A stretch of 64,000 nucleotides of DNA from Xanthomonas melonis (GCF_020783655.1 NZ_JAJGQH010000005.1:124001-188000), one strand, 5' to 3'. Shown: positions 1 through 7,980, counted from the first letter of the stretch. A program made the numbers and translations. Notes: generated by a model from the letters alone, not told the origin.

Positions 1-686
1 TGACCCTGGGCGGCGGCATGGCCGTGCAGCGTTCGGTGGCCGAGCGCTGGAAGAAGGTCACCGGGCGGACCCTGGTCGAGGCCTACGGCCTGACCGAAAC
101 CTCGCCGGCCGCCTGCATCAACCCGATGGACCTGAAGGACTACAACGGGTCGATCGGTCTGCCGATTCCGTCCACCGATGCCTGCATCAAGGACGACGCC
201 GGCACCGCCCTGCCGATCGGCGAGATCGGCGAGCTGTGCATCAAGGGGCCGCAGGTCATGAAGGGCTACTGGAAGAAGCCCGACGAAACCGAGAAGGTGA
301 TGGATGCCGATGGCTGGCTGCACACCGGCGACATCGCGCGGATGGACGAGCAGGGTTTCGTCTACATCGTCGATCGCAAGAAGGACATGATCCTGGTCTC
401 GGGCTTCAACGTGTATCCGAACGAGATCGAAGACGTGGTCGCCACCATGCCTGGCGTACTGGAAGTGGCGGCGGTCGGCGTGCCGGACGAAAAGTCCGGC
501 GAGATCGTCAAGGTGGTGATCGTCAAGAAGGACCCGGCCCTGACCGCCGACGACGTCAAGGCGCACTGCCGTGCCAACCTGACCGGCTACAAGCAGCCGC
601 GCCTGGTCGAATTCCGCAAGGAGCTTCCCAAGACCAACGTCGGCAAGATCCTGCGCCGCGAACTGCGCGACGCGCCCAAGGGGTAA
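1..686 (+). CDS. rpfB: RpfB, long-chain fatty acyl-CoA ligase (3' part)
   Basis: This is the C-terminal part of an ANL-superfamily acyl-CoA synthetase; the gene is cut by the window edge and the open frame runs in from base 3. Visible are the acyl-AMP motif YGLTETSP, the hinge stretch [10 protein letters not shown] followed by [13 protein letters not shown], and the C-terminal catalytic-lysine motif [12 protein letters not shown]. FadD-type enzymes activate long-chain fatty acids to CoA thioesters at the inner membrane. In Xanthomonas this homologue next to rpfF is RpfB, which is linked to fatty-acid recycling and DSF turnover. The name rests on position: rpfF, rpfC, rpfG, lysS, prfB and rpfD follow. 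A hairpin terminator lies 45 nt after the stop. A decayed copy of this 3' end recurs at 7801-7898. Confidence 0.9.
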   Translation, partial: TLGGGMAVQRSVAERWKKVTGRTLVEAYGLTETSPAACINPMDLKDYNGSIGLPIPSTDACIKDDAGTALPIGEIGELCIKGPQVMKGYWKKPDETEKVMDADGWLHTGDIARMDEQGFVYIVDRKKDMILVSGFNVYPNEIEDVVATMPGVLEVAAVGVPDEKSGEIVKVVIVKKDPALTADDVKAHCRANLTGYKQPRLVEFRKELPKTNVGKILRRELRDAPKG

Positions 687-730
687 TCCACCAGCGCCAC
701 CAGATCGCCAGCCTCCCGGCTGTCATCCGA

Positions 731-765
731 CGCCCGCACTGCCGCCAGGCCTTGCGGGCGTTCTT
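731..765 (+). terminator. Rho-independent terminator after rpfB
   Basis: An 8-bp perfect stem (CGCCCGCA at 731-738 pairing with TGCGGGCG at 753-760) is followed by TTCTT. A matching hairpin with the same arms recurs at 7944-7975. Confidence 0.7.
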
Positions 766-815
766 ATTTCGCGACGCGAACTCAGATCGCACCGCTTTGT
801 ATTTTCTGGCTGAAT

Positions 816-1562
816 TTGGCAACGCCGAAAATTCCGTATCGCCAGCCGGCCAATGCCACTGACCGTCCCAGCCTGAGCAGCGCCGACTGGCAACGCGACG
901 CAGCGGACGGCCAATGGCATCGCATGGTCAAGATCGAGATCTCCGGCGCCAACGATCGCGGCAGCTATGTGCAGGAAACCGCCTCGCAGCGACGCGCAGC
1001 CGAGCTGGAGGCGCAAGCGCAGGACGTCATCGCCCGCAACATCGCCAACAGTCCCGGCGCGATCGCCGCGCGCTACGAACTGGCGCATCACCGTAGCGGT
1101 TGGGCGGCCGATGGCCTGCCGATGTCACCAGCGGTGCGGCAGGCGCTGCCCGATCCGGATGCGTTGACCGCTTCAGACGGCCAGCGCTACTACCGCAACA
1201 TCGAAGGCCAGTGGACCAGCAACGGCGCTCCACCCGATGGCAACCGCGTGCTGGAACTGGAGAGCACGCGCGCACTGCTGCAACCCGCACTGGCTGAGCA
1301 GGCGCAGGCGATTGCCGCCATCCGGGAAACGCCGCCGTCAGCGCAGGATCTGCAGCGCGAGCAAACGCAGTATCGCTATCGCATCATTGGCACCGAGTTG
1401 CAGCCGCAATGGCGCGAAGCGATCGAGCTGGCGACTCAAAGCACGCGCGAGGCGGAGGGACTTGCGGGCGATGGCGCGATGCAGTTGCAGCGCCGCCCGG
1501 GCGGCCAGTCCGGCGCCGATAGCCAGCCCAGCCATCTCAAGCGAACAGTTTGCTACGCTTGA
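816..1562 (+). pseudogene. Orphan fragment of the AHH toxin (middle region)
   Basis: This open frame (TTG at 816, 248 codons) is a displaced internal piece of the large toxin at 3124-7053. Bases 833-1522 align without a gap to 4467-5156 at roughly 95% identity by eye, including an identical stretch of about 200 bp. It lacks the N-terminal nuclease domain and the Gln-rich C-terminal half. Its last codons (..VCYA, stop at 1560-1562) are read from the leader of the following immunity gene, so the end is a recombination junction. There is no convincing ribosome-binding site. It is most likely non-functional but may act as a recombination donor for the toxin gene. It could be annotated as a hypothetical protein. 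Confidence 0.75.
833..1522 (+). repeat. 690-bp direct repeat, copy 1 (inside the orphan toxin fragment)
   Basis: This segment matches 4467-5156 at a constant offset of 3634 with no indels and about 30 substitutions counted by eye. Recombination between the copies would delete both immunity genes together with the toxin start. Confidence 0.85.
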
Positions 1563-1587
1563 TCGATAAAGCGTCTTGGAGCAGAAG
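1546..1587 (+). promoter_or_regulatory. Conserved leader of the immunity genes, copy 1
   Basis: The sequence CAGTTTGCTACGCTTGATCG followed by a TTGGAG ribosome-binding site recurs before the second immunity gene (2416-2457). GGAG lies 6 nt before a GTG codon in both copies, which sets the start of each immunity protein. A related stretch (GCGTGCAGCTTGCTAC) is found at 7762-7777. Confidence 0.6.
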
Positions 1588-2217
1588 GTGTCTACAGAGA
1601 ATAAACCCAAGAAAGGCGAGTTCTATCTCCTAAGGTCCGACGTGCGTGGCGGTGGTCGCGGGCATGGCGTGGAGTTCGAGAACGAAGATGCGGTGCCATT
1701 TTCCCTCGCCGACAGCCTGCCCGGAGAGGATGCGGGGCTGGCTTCATTGAAAGAGACCCCGCGCCTGCGCTACGACAGCTGCATCGGCGATATACCCAAT
1801 GATATGCATAGTGGATTCAAGAGCTACTGGCTGATCTCCGAGCCGCTCAAGCAGGTCCTTGAAGCTGCGGACCCTGAGGGCTTCGCCTTCGCTCTATGCG
1901 ACTTCCGACTGGAAGACGGTACGCCCGGGGCGCCGCATTACCTTTGCGAGGTGGTGCGGATTATCGATGCCATCGACGAGGAGGCATCCACCGTCAAGGT
2001 CTTGACCGGATACCGTAATGGCAAGCACTACAGTGTTGCGGGTGGTGCTGATTTTGCATTCAAGAAAGACGTGATCGGGGACGCGCATGTCTTCAGGACA
2101 CCTTATACATCAGATGCCTTCTGCGATCGGTTCTTGCGCGATACCTTGATTTCGCAGGGGTTTGGCAAATCGCCCAGGACACGCGGCGTCTGGTTGATAG
2201 ACGCTTTCGGTTGCTGA
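1588..2217 (+). CDS. Imm11/DUF1629-family immunity protein, copy 1
   Basis: This 209-residue soluble protein resembles the DUF1629/Imm11 immunity family. The features that suggest this are YWLISEPLKQ, an ALCDFRLEDG stretch, and VVRIIDAIDEEAS, the usual 'vxDaiDeeaS' core. No signal peptide or membrane segment is seen, so it should act in the cytoplasm, as expected for protection against a nuclease. The GTG start at 1588 is chosen because GGAG lies 6 nt upstream and the same arrangement precedes copy 2; an in-frame TTG at 1576 is part of that ribosome-binding site. It is closely similar to the gene at 2458-3090 but differs in scattered residues and at the C-terminus. It lies between two broken toxin pieces, so it is probably an orphan immunity gene. 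The cognate pairing is inferred. Confidence 0.78.
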   Translation: MSTENKPKKGEFYLLRSDVRGGGRGHGVEFENEDAVPFSLADSLPGEDAGLASLKETPRLRYDSCIGDIPNDMHSGFKSYWLISEPLKQVLEAADPEGFAFALCDFRLEDGTPGAPHYLCEVVRIIDAIDEEASTVKVLTGYRNGKHYSVAGGADFAFKKDVIGDAHVFRTPYTSDAFCDRFLRDTLISQGFGKSPRTRGVWLIDAFGC

Positions 2218-2255
2218 GCGATGAAATCTTCGAGCGCTTGATGGAGTGAAAGCAG

Positions 2256-2432
2256 ATGCCGGCCAGTAACGTCATCGACATCTGGCGCCAAGCCATTGAG
2301 CTGGCGGCACAGCGCACGCGCGAAGCCGAGGGACCTGCGGGCGATGCGACGCAATTGCAGCGCGGGCCGAGTGACGCTTCTGGCAGTGACTGCACGTCCC
2401 GCTATTTAATGCGTGCAGTTTGCTACGCTTGA
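2256..2432 (+). pseudogene. Collapsed toxin remnant (start codon fused to an internal segment)
   Basis: This is a 58-codon frame. Its first residues, MPASNVI, and the GGAG site before them match the start of the full toxin (3124). It then jumps to WRQAIELAAQRTREAEG..LQRGP, which matches toxin residues near 640-670. About 1.9 kb of toxin is therefore deleted in frame. The end (..VCYA, stop 2430-2432) is read from the leader of the second immunity gene. It is a fossil of an earlier full-length toxin gene after immunity gene 1. Confidence 0.85.
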
Positions 2433-2457
2433 TCGAAAGAGTGTCTTGGAGAAAAGA
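2416..2457 (+). promoter_or_regulatory. Conserved leader of the immunity genes, copy 2
   Basis: This is the second copy of the leader seen at 1546-1587: CAGTTTGCTACGCTTGATCG, then TTGGAG and a GTG start 6 nt later. Confidence 0.6.
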
Positions 2458-3090
2458 GTGTCTAATCAGAATGCACCCAGGAAAGGCGAGTTCTACATCC
2501 TCAGGTCCGATATGGGGGGTGGCGGTCGCGGGCATGGCGTGGAGTTCGAGAACGAAGATGCGGTGCCGTTTTCGATTGCTGACAGCCTGCCCGGAGAGGA
2601 TGCGGGGCTGGCTTCATTGAAGGAGACCCCGCGCCTGCGCTACGACAGCCGCATCGGCGATATGCCCGATGACATGCACAGTGGATTCAAGAGCTACTGG
2701 CTGATCTCAGAGCCGCTGAAGCAGATCTTCGAAGCTGCGGACCCGGAGGGCTTTGCTTTCGCGCTATGCGACTTCCGATTGGAGGACGGTACGCGCGGCG
2801 CACCGCACTATCTTTGCGAGGTGGTGCGAATTATCGATGCGATCGACGAGGAGGCATCCACCGTCAAGGTGCTGACCGGGTATCCAAATGGCAAGTACTA
2901 CAGCCTTGTTGGGGGAGCCGAGTTGGCATTCAGGCAAGACGTGATCGGGGCGGCGCATGTCTTCAGAACACCGCATACGGCAGATGCCTTTTGCGATCGG
3001 TTCTTGCGCGATGCCTTGATTTCCCAGGGATTTGGCAAATCGCCCAAGAAGCGTGGCGTTCGGCTAATCGACGCCGCAAGTTACGGATAA
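2458..3090 (+). CDS. Imm11/DUF1629-family immunity protein, copy 2
   Basis: This 210-residue protein is a close paralogue of the one at 1588-2217. It shares KGEFYILRSD, YWLISEPLKQ, ALCDFRLEDGT and VVRIIDAIDEEAS. No signal peptide or membrane segment is present, so a cytoplasmic role is expected. The GTG start at 2458 follows GGAG by 6 nt, the same spacing as in copy 1. It lies 33 nt before the start of the full-length AHH toxin, the usual immunity-before-toxin order in several Xanthomonas effector pairs, and is the likely cognate immunity gene. Family membership is recognised from sequence pattern; binding to this toxin is inferred. Confidence 0.8.
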   Translation: MSNQNAPRKGEFYILRSDMGGGGRGHGVEFENEDAVPFSIADSLPGEDAGLASLKETPRLRYDSRIGDMPDDMHSGFKSYWLISEPLKQIFEAADPEGFAFALCDFRLEDGTRGAPHYLCEVVRIIDAIDEEASTVKVLTGYPNGKYYSLVGGAELAFRQDVIGAAHVFRTPHTADAFCDRFLRDALISQGFGKSPKKRGVRLIDAASYG

Positions 3091-3123
3091 AAATTTCTTT
3101 GCATGGATTTTGGAGTAAAGCAG

Positions 3124-6100
3124 ATGCCGGCCAGCAACGTCATCCTCGAAAGTCATCATGTCATTGAAAATACCGTCTTTCGCGATCACGAATTGCTCAA
3201 AAAAATGCTTGAGCATGGCTTGATCGACAAGGACGTATCGACCAATCGCCTCTATCTTCCGGTAGATGGCAAGCTGGCGGATGAAATCGAAACATCGCCC
3301 CACCGAGGACGCACGCGAAGGTCTTATACGGATGCGATTGTGGATCATCTTGACAATCTCAGTAGATCCCCAGACGGCCGCGCTGCCGTGCGCAACGACG
3401 CCGCTGCATTGAAGCGCGTCGCCTCCCAGGTCCACGACCTGCAGGACACCCTCAAAGTCGCCTTGATCAATGGCGATATATTCGCAACCACCCCGGATCG
3501 CCTGACCAAGGCCGAGGCCAACGCCCAAAACCGCAGTACTCTTTCCGAGTACGAGCAATACCGCACAGTCCATGCCGCCCAGTTGAAGACGCTACGCTCG
3601 ATGAGCAACGTCGAAGCCGAATGGGCCGCGATCACCCATTCCGAGCAGCGGATCGCAAAGGTGATCGATGACGCACGCACGACGGGCAAGAATCTGGTCG
3701 CTGTCCCGAATGAACGCGATGCTGTTATCCGCGAGATCGCCGGCCGCGAAGAATTGCGCATGGCGATCGCGCATGCCGAGCATGAAGGCCGAATCACGCT
3801 GTCCGATTCCAATGCGGCCTTGGTCCAGCAGGTATTGGATGACACACCGACAACCATCGGCGGTGCTGCGCGCAGCATTCGCCAAGGCGCAGCCGCTACA
3901 CCACATCCGCCGTACACACCAGTCTCGCAACGCGGCTTCGCCGACGCCGAGCTGCTCGCAGGCGACCTATCTGCAGGCCAGGCGCTGCGCACTGCCGGCC
4001 TGTTCGCCACCGCCGCCGACACGGTGATGACCGGCCAGCGCGCCACACGCTTGCTGGGCCAGGACAACCCGCTCGCCGCACAATCCGAGCTTGCGCACTT
4101 TGCCGGCCGCAACGTCGGTGGCTGGGCCGGCGGCACCGCCGCTGCCTACGCGCTGGGGAGCTCGGGCGCGGGGCCGATGGTGCTGATCGCAGCCGATGCC
4201 TATTTCTTGAGCACCGCTGGCGAGAAGGCCGCCGCGCTGCTCGACAACCGCGCCATCTACACCCAGACCGATCGCGATGGCACGCAGTGGTCGTTCAACG
4301 GCACCGCCTGGGCGCGCGACGGCAGGGCCGACACCAGCAACGACGGCATCGACAACCCTACCGCCACGCCCATCGTCGCCAGCTATCAAAAGGCCCGCGA
4401 GCTCAACTACCAGGCCACCAATGCCGCTGCTGCATTGGCATTGAGGGATGCGCCCGCACCGCAGGATCCGTATCGCCAGCCGGCCAATGCCACTGACCGT
4501 CCCAGCCTGAGCAGCGCCGACTGGCGACGTGACGCAGCGGACGGTCAGTGGCATCGGCTGGTCAAGACCGATGTCTCCGGCGCCAACGATCGCGGCAGCT
4601 ACGTGCAGGAAACCGCCTCGCAGCGACGCGCAGCCGAGCTGGAGGCGCAAGCGCAGGACGTCATCGCCCGCAACATCGCCAACAGTCCCGGCGCGATCGC
4701 CGCGCGCTACGAACTGGCGCATCACCGTAGCGGTTGGGCGGCCGATGGCCTGCCGATGTCACCAGCGGTGCGGCAGGCGCTGCCCGATCCGGATGCGTTG
4801 ACCGCTTCAGACGGGCACCGCTACTACCGCGATATGGAGGGCCGGTGGACCAGCAACGGTGCCCCACCTGATGGCAACCGCGTGCTGGAACTGGAGACCA
4901 CGCGCGCACTGCTGCAACCCGCACTGGCTGAGCAGGCGCAGGCGATTGCCGCCATCCGGGAAACGCCGCCGTCAGCGCAGGATCTGCAGCGCGAGCAAAC
5001 GCAGTATCGCTATCGCATCATTGGCACCGAGTTGCAGCCGCAATGGCGCGAAGCGATCGAGCTGGCGACTCAACGCACGCGCGAGGCGGAGGGACTCGTG
5101 GGCGATGGCGCGATGCAGTTGCAGCGCGGCCCGGGCGGCCAGTTCGGCGCCGATAGTCCGATTGCGCATCTGCAACGTGGAGCCGATGGCGTGGAGCGCA
5201 TTGCAGCGGTCACCAGCACCGAGGACATCCGCCAGGCGTTGCAACAGGTACAGGCCCGGCAACAGCCCACTGCACCTGGGCAGCTGCTGGCCGCAAACGC
5301 CCGTGCCTCCGATGGCACGACGGACTCCGATACGTCGGCATCGCCCCCCTCCAACCAGCATGCGCTCGACGGACACGCGCAGGTCCAGGCGGCGGCCAGC
5401 GCTGTGGAGGCACGCAAGCAACAGCAGCAGGACCAGCAGGCACAAGAGCAACAGCTGGCGCAGGCACGCGCCCACGCGCTGCAGGCGCAGGCGTCGCACG
5501 ACGTTCGGGCCCAGGCCGCCCAGGCACTACAACTGCACGCCGTGCTGGAACTGCAGCAACAGCAAGCACAGCGACTGGAGCAGCAGGAACGTCAGACCCA
5601 GGACACACAGCAACGTGAGCAGGCCCAGCAACAGGCACAAACGAGCCGAGAGCGTGAGCAGGAGCAGCGGGAGGCACACGACACGCAGCGGCACGAACAG
5701 ATACCGCAACAGACCGAGCAGACCCAGCAGCGGGAGCAGGAAACCCGCCGCGCCTTGGAAGCACAGCACGGCGAACGACAACGCATCCAGACCCAGGACA
5801 CGCAGTTGACGGAGCAGCCGCTCGTGCAAGGCCCGGAGGCTGCGCGACGCGAGCCAGCAGCGGACCAGCCATTCGATGCCATTGCGCGCGCGCCATCAGC
5901 GCTCCACGCACAGGACATCGCGCAGCGCGAGGCGGAACAGCGCCCCACCTGGGACGACCGCACTCACCAGCCCCAGCTGCAGACCGCCCGACATGAGCAG
6001 GTTCAGACGGCAGAATTGACGCCGCATACGGTAAACCCACCGGCTCAGGAACAGCCCGCACACCAAGCCGAGCGGCAGGCAGCGATCGCGTATGCGCCTG

Positions 6101-7053
6101 CGGCACTTGAACAGCAGGAACTGGCAGCACGCCGCCAACGGAGCGCAATGCAGTCGGAGGTCGCTCGCGACGAGCTGTCCGTGCCAGGCGCGGATACACC
6201 TCCCGATGCGCGCACCGTGCAGTTGATGGATACCCCCTCCTTGCAGTCGCTCGCGCCACCGATCGCCGAAGCGCAGCGCGAACAGACCCAGGCCCGGGCA
6301 GAACCGCTTGTCGTAGAAGAAACGCCGGATCCCCCTGCAGTGCTCACTACATCCGCACATCTTGCGTCAGCGACCGAGGCATCCAAGGCCGAGGCAGATG
6401 CACAGGATTCTCCTGCCACTCCGGTGCCCGTGGATCCAAACTCCTGGGCGGAGATCACCCTATCCATGCAGGCGCTGCGCATCCAGATCGAACAGGATGC
6501 CGAGATAGACAACCGTATCTTCCAGGCGCGACAGGCGCGCAAGGACAGAGGCGAGCAGCCTTATACCGATCTGGAATTACGCGAAGGCTATGATCCGGAT
6601 GGTCCTTCTGGGCTGAGACCCCCACGCGCCCCGCCAGCAGACACGGTGCCACAATCTCTTGCCGCTGGCGAACAGGAAGATCGGCCGCCGCCCCGGCGTA
6701 AGAACATCACCGGCGATCCAGATGTGGACGAGTTGCTGTACGCCATCGATTGCAAGAACGAGCTGGCAATCGAACAGGCATTGAAGCGGGTCGCCAACAG
6801 CCCCTACAGCCAGGCCCTGGCCAAACAAGGCCATGAATTTCTGGATGCCCAGGCCCTGCAGGAGGCCGAAGAGCAGGCGAACACGCGCCAGGCGTTGAAC
6901 ATGGACGTCTCGACAGAGGTGCAGACCAGCCGTGGCCCGGTAATGGTGATGACGCTACCCCAGTTCGCCAGGGGCCCGGCGATGCAAGGACCAGAGGGCG
7001 ACGGCGGTGGAGGTGGCGACGGAGGCGGCGGTGGCGGTGGCGGTGGCGGATAA
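3124..7053 (+). CDS. Large polymorphic toxin with N-terminal AHH nuclease domain
   Basis: This protein is predicted at 1309 residues. Residues 8-70 fit the AHH nuclease family (HNH/Endo VII fold): a SHHVIENTVF motif, then TNRLYLPVD and SPHRGRTRRSY, supplying the expected His residues. A hydrophobic Gly/Ala-rich stretch lies near residues 330-365. Three W-x3-G-like pieces (QWSFNG, DGQWHRLV, RWTSNG) lie near residues 385-585, and residues 448-678 form the segment duplicated at 833-1522. A long Gln/Glu-rich, probably coiled region covers about 760-900, and the tail is poly-glycine. The start at 3124 is preferred over 3103 because GGAG lies 8 nt upstream and the same context precedes the remnant at 2256. 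Toxin domain first and Gln-rich tail last is the layout of Xanthomonas type IV secretion effectors, but I do not see the XVIPCD motif, so the delivery route is open. Confidence 0.82.
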   Translation: MPASNVILESHHVIENTVFRDHELLKKMLEHGLIDKDVSTNRLYLPVDGKLADEIETSPHRGRTRRSYTDAIVDHLDNLSRSPDGRAAVRNDAAALKRVASQVHDLQDTLKVALINGDIFATTPDRLTKAEANAQNRSTLSEYEQYRTVHAAQLKTLRSMSNVEAEWAAITHSEQRIAKVIDDARTTGKNLVAVPNERDAVIREIAGREELRMAIAHAEHEGRITLSDSNAALVQQVLDDTPTTIGGAARSIRQGAAATPHPPYTPVSQRGFADAELLAGDLSAGQALRTAGLFATAADTVMTGQRATRLLGQDNPLAAQSELAHFAGRNVGGWAGGTAAAYALGSSGAGPMVLIAADAYFLSTAGEKAAALLDNRAIYTQTDRDGTQWSFNGTAWARDGRADTSNDGIDNPTATPIVASYQKARELNYQATNAAAALALRDAPAPQDPYRQPANATDRPSLSSADWRRDAADGQWHRLVKTDVSGANDRGSYVQETASQRRAAELEAQAQDVIARNIANSPGAIAARYELAHHRSGWAADGLPMSPAVRQALPDPDALTASDGHRYYRDMEGRWTSNGAPPDGNRVLELETTRALLQPALAEQAQAIAAIRETPPSAQDLQREQTQYRYRIIGTELQPQWREAIELATQRTREAEGLVGDGAMQLQRGPGGQFGADSPIAHLQRGADGVERIAAVTSTEDIRQALQQVQARQQPTAPGQLLAANARASDGTTDSDTSASPPSNQHALDGHAQVQAAASAVEARKQQQQDQQAQEQQLAQARAHALQAQASHDVRAQAAQALQLHAVLELQQQQAQRLEQQERQTQDTQQREQAQQQAQTSREREQEQREAHDTQRHEQIPQQTEQTQQREQETRRALEAQHGERQRIQTQDTQLTEQPLVQGPEAARREPAADQPFDAIARAPSALHAQDIAQREAEQRPTWDDRTHQPQLQTARHEQVQTAELTPHTVNPPAQEQPAHQAERQAAIAYAPAALEQQELAARRQRSAMQSEVARDELSVPGADTPPDARTVQLMDTPSLQSLAPPIAEAQREQTQARAEPLVVEETPDPPAVLTTSAHLASATEASKAEADAQDSPATPVPVDPNSWAEITLSMQALRIQIEQDAEIDNRIFQARQARKDRGEQPYTDLELREGYDPDGPSGLRPPRAPPADTVPQSLAAGEQEDRPPPRRKNITGDPDVDELLYAIDCKNELAIEQALKRVANSPYSQALAKQGHEFLDAQALQEAEEQANTRQALNMDVSTEVQTSRGPVMVMTLPQFARGPAMQGPEGDGGGGGDGGGGGGGGGG
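4467..5156 (+). repeat. 690-bp direct repeat, copy 2 (inside the full toxin)
   Basis: This is the partner of 833-1522. In the toxin it encodes residues 448-678, from PYRQPANATDRPS to about GQFGADS. Confidence 0.85.
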
Positions 7054-7093
7054 CCGAAGTACGTTTGGCGCATTGAACCCACACGAGAATACG

Positions 7094-7729
7094 ATGGACA
7101 CGCAGACGACCTCAGCGCTGCCCGAAGACGACGGATCGGAAAGCGCAATGAAAGCATCGATCCAGGCCATGTCAGCCCTGATCGGGCAGTTGCAACGGCG
7201 GGAACAGGTTCTGGAAGATCTGGTGCGCCAGCAATTGCAGCTTCTGCAGAATACGGCCAGCAGCGCCGATCAGCGGGTCACCCGGGTGGTCGAGAACGCA
7301 CTGCCACGCCTGACGCAACTGAGCCAGCAGGCACTGACGCAAACGCTACAACCAGCGGCCGAGCGCTTCAACAGGCAGCTGGTCGATGCAGACCAGACAC
7401 TGGAGAAGGCCACCCGACGCTATGCGCAGGCACAGCACACCCTGGAAACCACCGCCATGCGCCGCATGTGGATCGGCTTCGTGACGGTGATCGTCGGGAG
7501 CATCCTGTGCGTTGGCGGCGCATTCTATGCGGTTAAGAGCGCCCAGCCGGTGCTGGCCGAGGCCGCGCAGCGCCGTGCGGAGATCGCTTTTCTGGAGCGT
7601 GTTGCCCGCGCCAATCTGGTGCCGTGCGGCGAAGACAGATTATGTGCGGAGCTGGAAAAGAAGGGGCCGCGCTACGGCGATCGCGGGCAGTATCGGGTGG
7701 TCGCCCTGCGCAAGCCCGCTTCGGAGTGA
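7094..7729 (+). CDS. Coiled-coil single-pass membrane protein after the toxin
   Basis: This 211-residue protein is not recognised with certainty. Residues 20-120 are Gln-rich and helical, consistent with a coiled coil. One membrane segment follows near residues 125-145 (GFVTVIVGSILCVGGAF). The C-terminal part holds NLVPCGEDRLCAELEKKG and ends in YRVVALRKP. This layout (coiled coil, one membrane helix, a short Cys-containing domain) reminds me of the small membrane proteins encoded beside relaxases on mobilisable plasmids. That is a resemblance only. The gene starts 41 nt after the toxin stop and is probably co-transcribed with it; the ribosome-binding site is weak. It could be an accessory factor for toxin export. 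Confidence 0.6.
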   Translation: MDTQTTSALPEDDGSESAMKASIQAMSALIGQLQRREQVLEDLVRQQLQLLQNTASSADQRVTRVVENALPRLTQLSQQALTQTLQPAAERFNRQLVDADQTLEKATRRYAQAQHTLETTAMRRMWIGFVTVIVGSILCVGGAFYAVKSAQPVLAEAAQRRAEIAFLERVARANLVPCGEDRLCAELEKKGPRYGDRGQYRVVALRKPASE

Positions 7730-7800
7730 CGGCGTGTCATGAAGTATTGATCTGAATGCTTGCGTGCAGCTTGCTACCGTCATCGCTGCTGCGCCGTCCC

Positions 7801-7898
7801 GGCATTCGGACCAAAAGTTCGGTGAGATTGCCAAAGTAGTGAACGTAATGTCAGGAAAATTCTGCGCCGCGAAATGCGCGACGCGCTCAAGGGGGTAG
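7801..7898 (+). pseudogene. Decayed second copy of the rpfB 3' end
   Basis: Bases 7801-7842 resemble rpfB 477-518 (ggcgagatcgtcaaggtggtga region). They run directly into a copy of rpfB 637-686 (ctgcgccgcgaa..tgcgcgacgcgc), ending with a TAG where rpfB has TAA. About 118 bp of rpfB are missing between the two blocks and the remainder carries many substitutions. The hairpin terminator that follows real rpfB is also present after this remnant. It marks the rpfF-side border of the toxin insert. Confidence 0.8.
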
Positions 7899-7943
7899 CC
7901 TCCCCTACCCCAGCAGCGCGAAGAGGCCTGCGATCCTCGACGG

Positions 7944-7980
7944 CGCCCGCATTGTCTACCCAGGCCTTGCGGGCGTTCTG
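7944..7980 (+). terminator. Second copy of the rpfB terminator hairpin
   Basis: CGCCCGCA (7944-7951) pairs with TGCGGGCG (7968-7975), followed by TTCTG and TTTC. The arms are the same as those of the hairpin at 731-760. Confidence 0.55.

Noticed and set aside
5210..6259. Long minus-strand open frame opposite the Gln-rich toxin region
   Set aside because: It is a mirror of a low-complexity coding region with biased codons; composition is Arg/Ala/Pro-rich and unlike a real protein.
6400..7053. XVIPCD type IV secretion signal at the toxin C-terminus
   Set aside because: I looked for the GLxRIDHV-like core and the usual 120-residue domain; neither is visible, so the effector route is stated only as a possibility.
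766..7800. Insertion sequence or integrative element carrying the toxin cassette
   Set aside because: No transposase or integrase frame, no tRNA target and no terminal inverted repeats; the borders are rpfB-derived.
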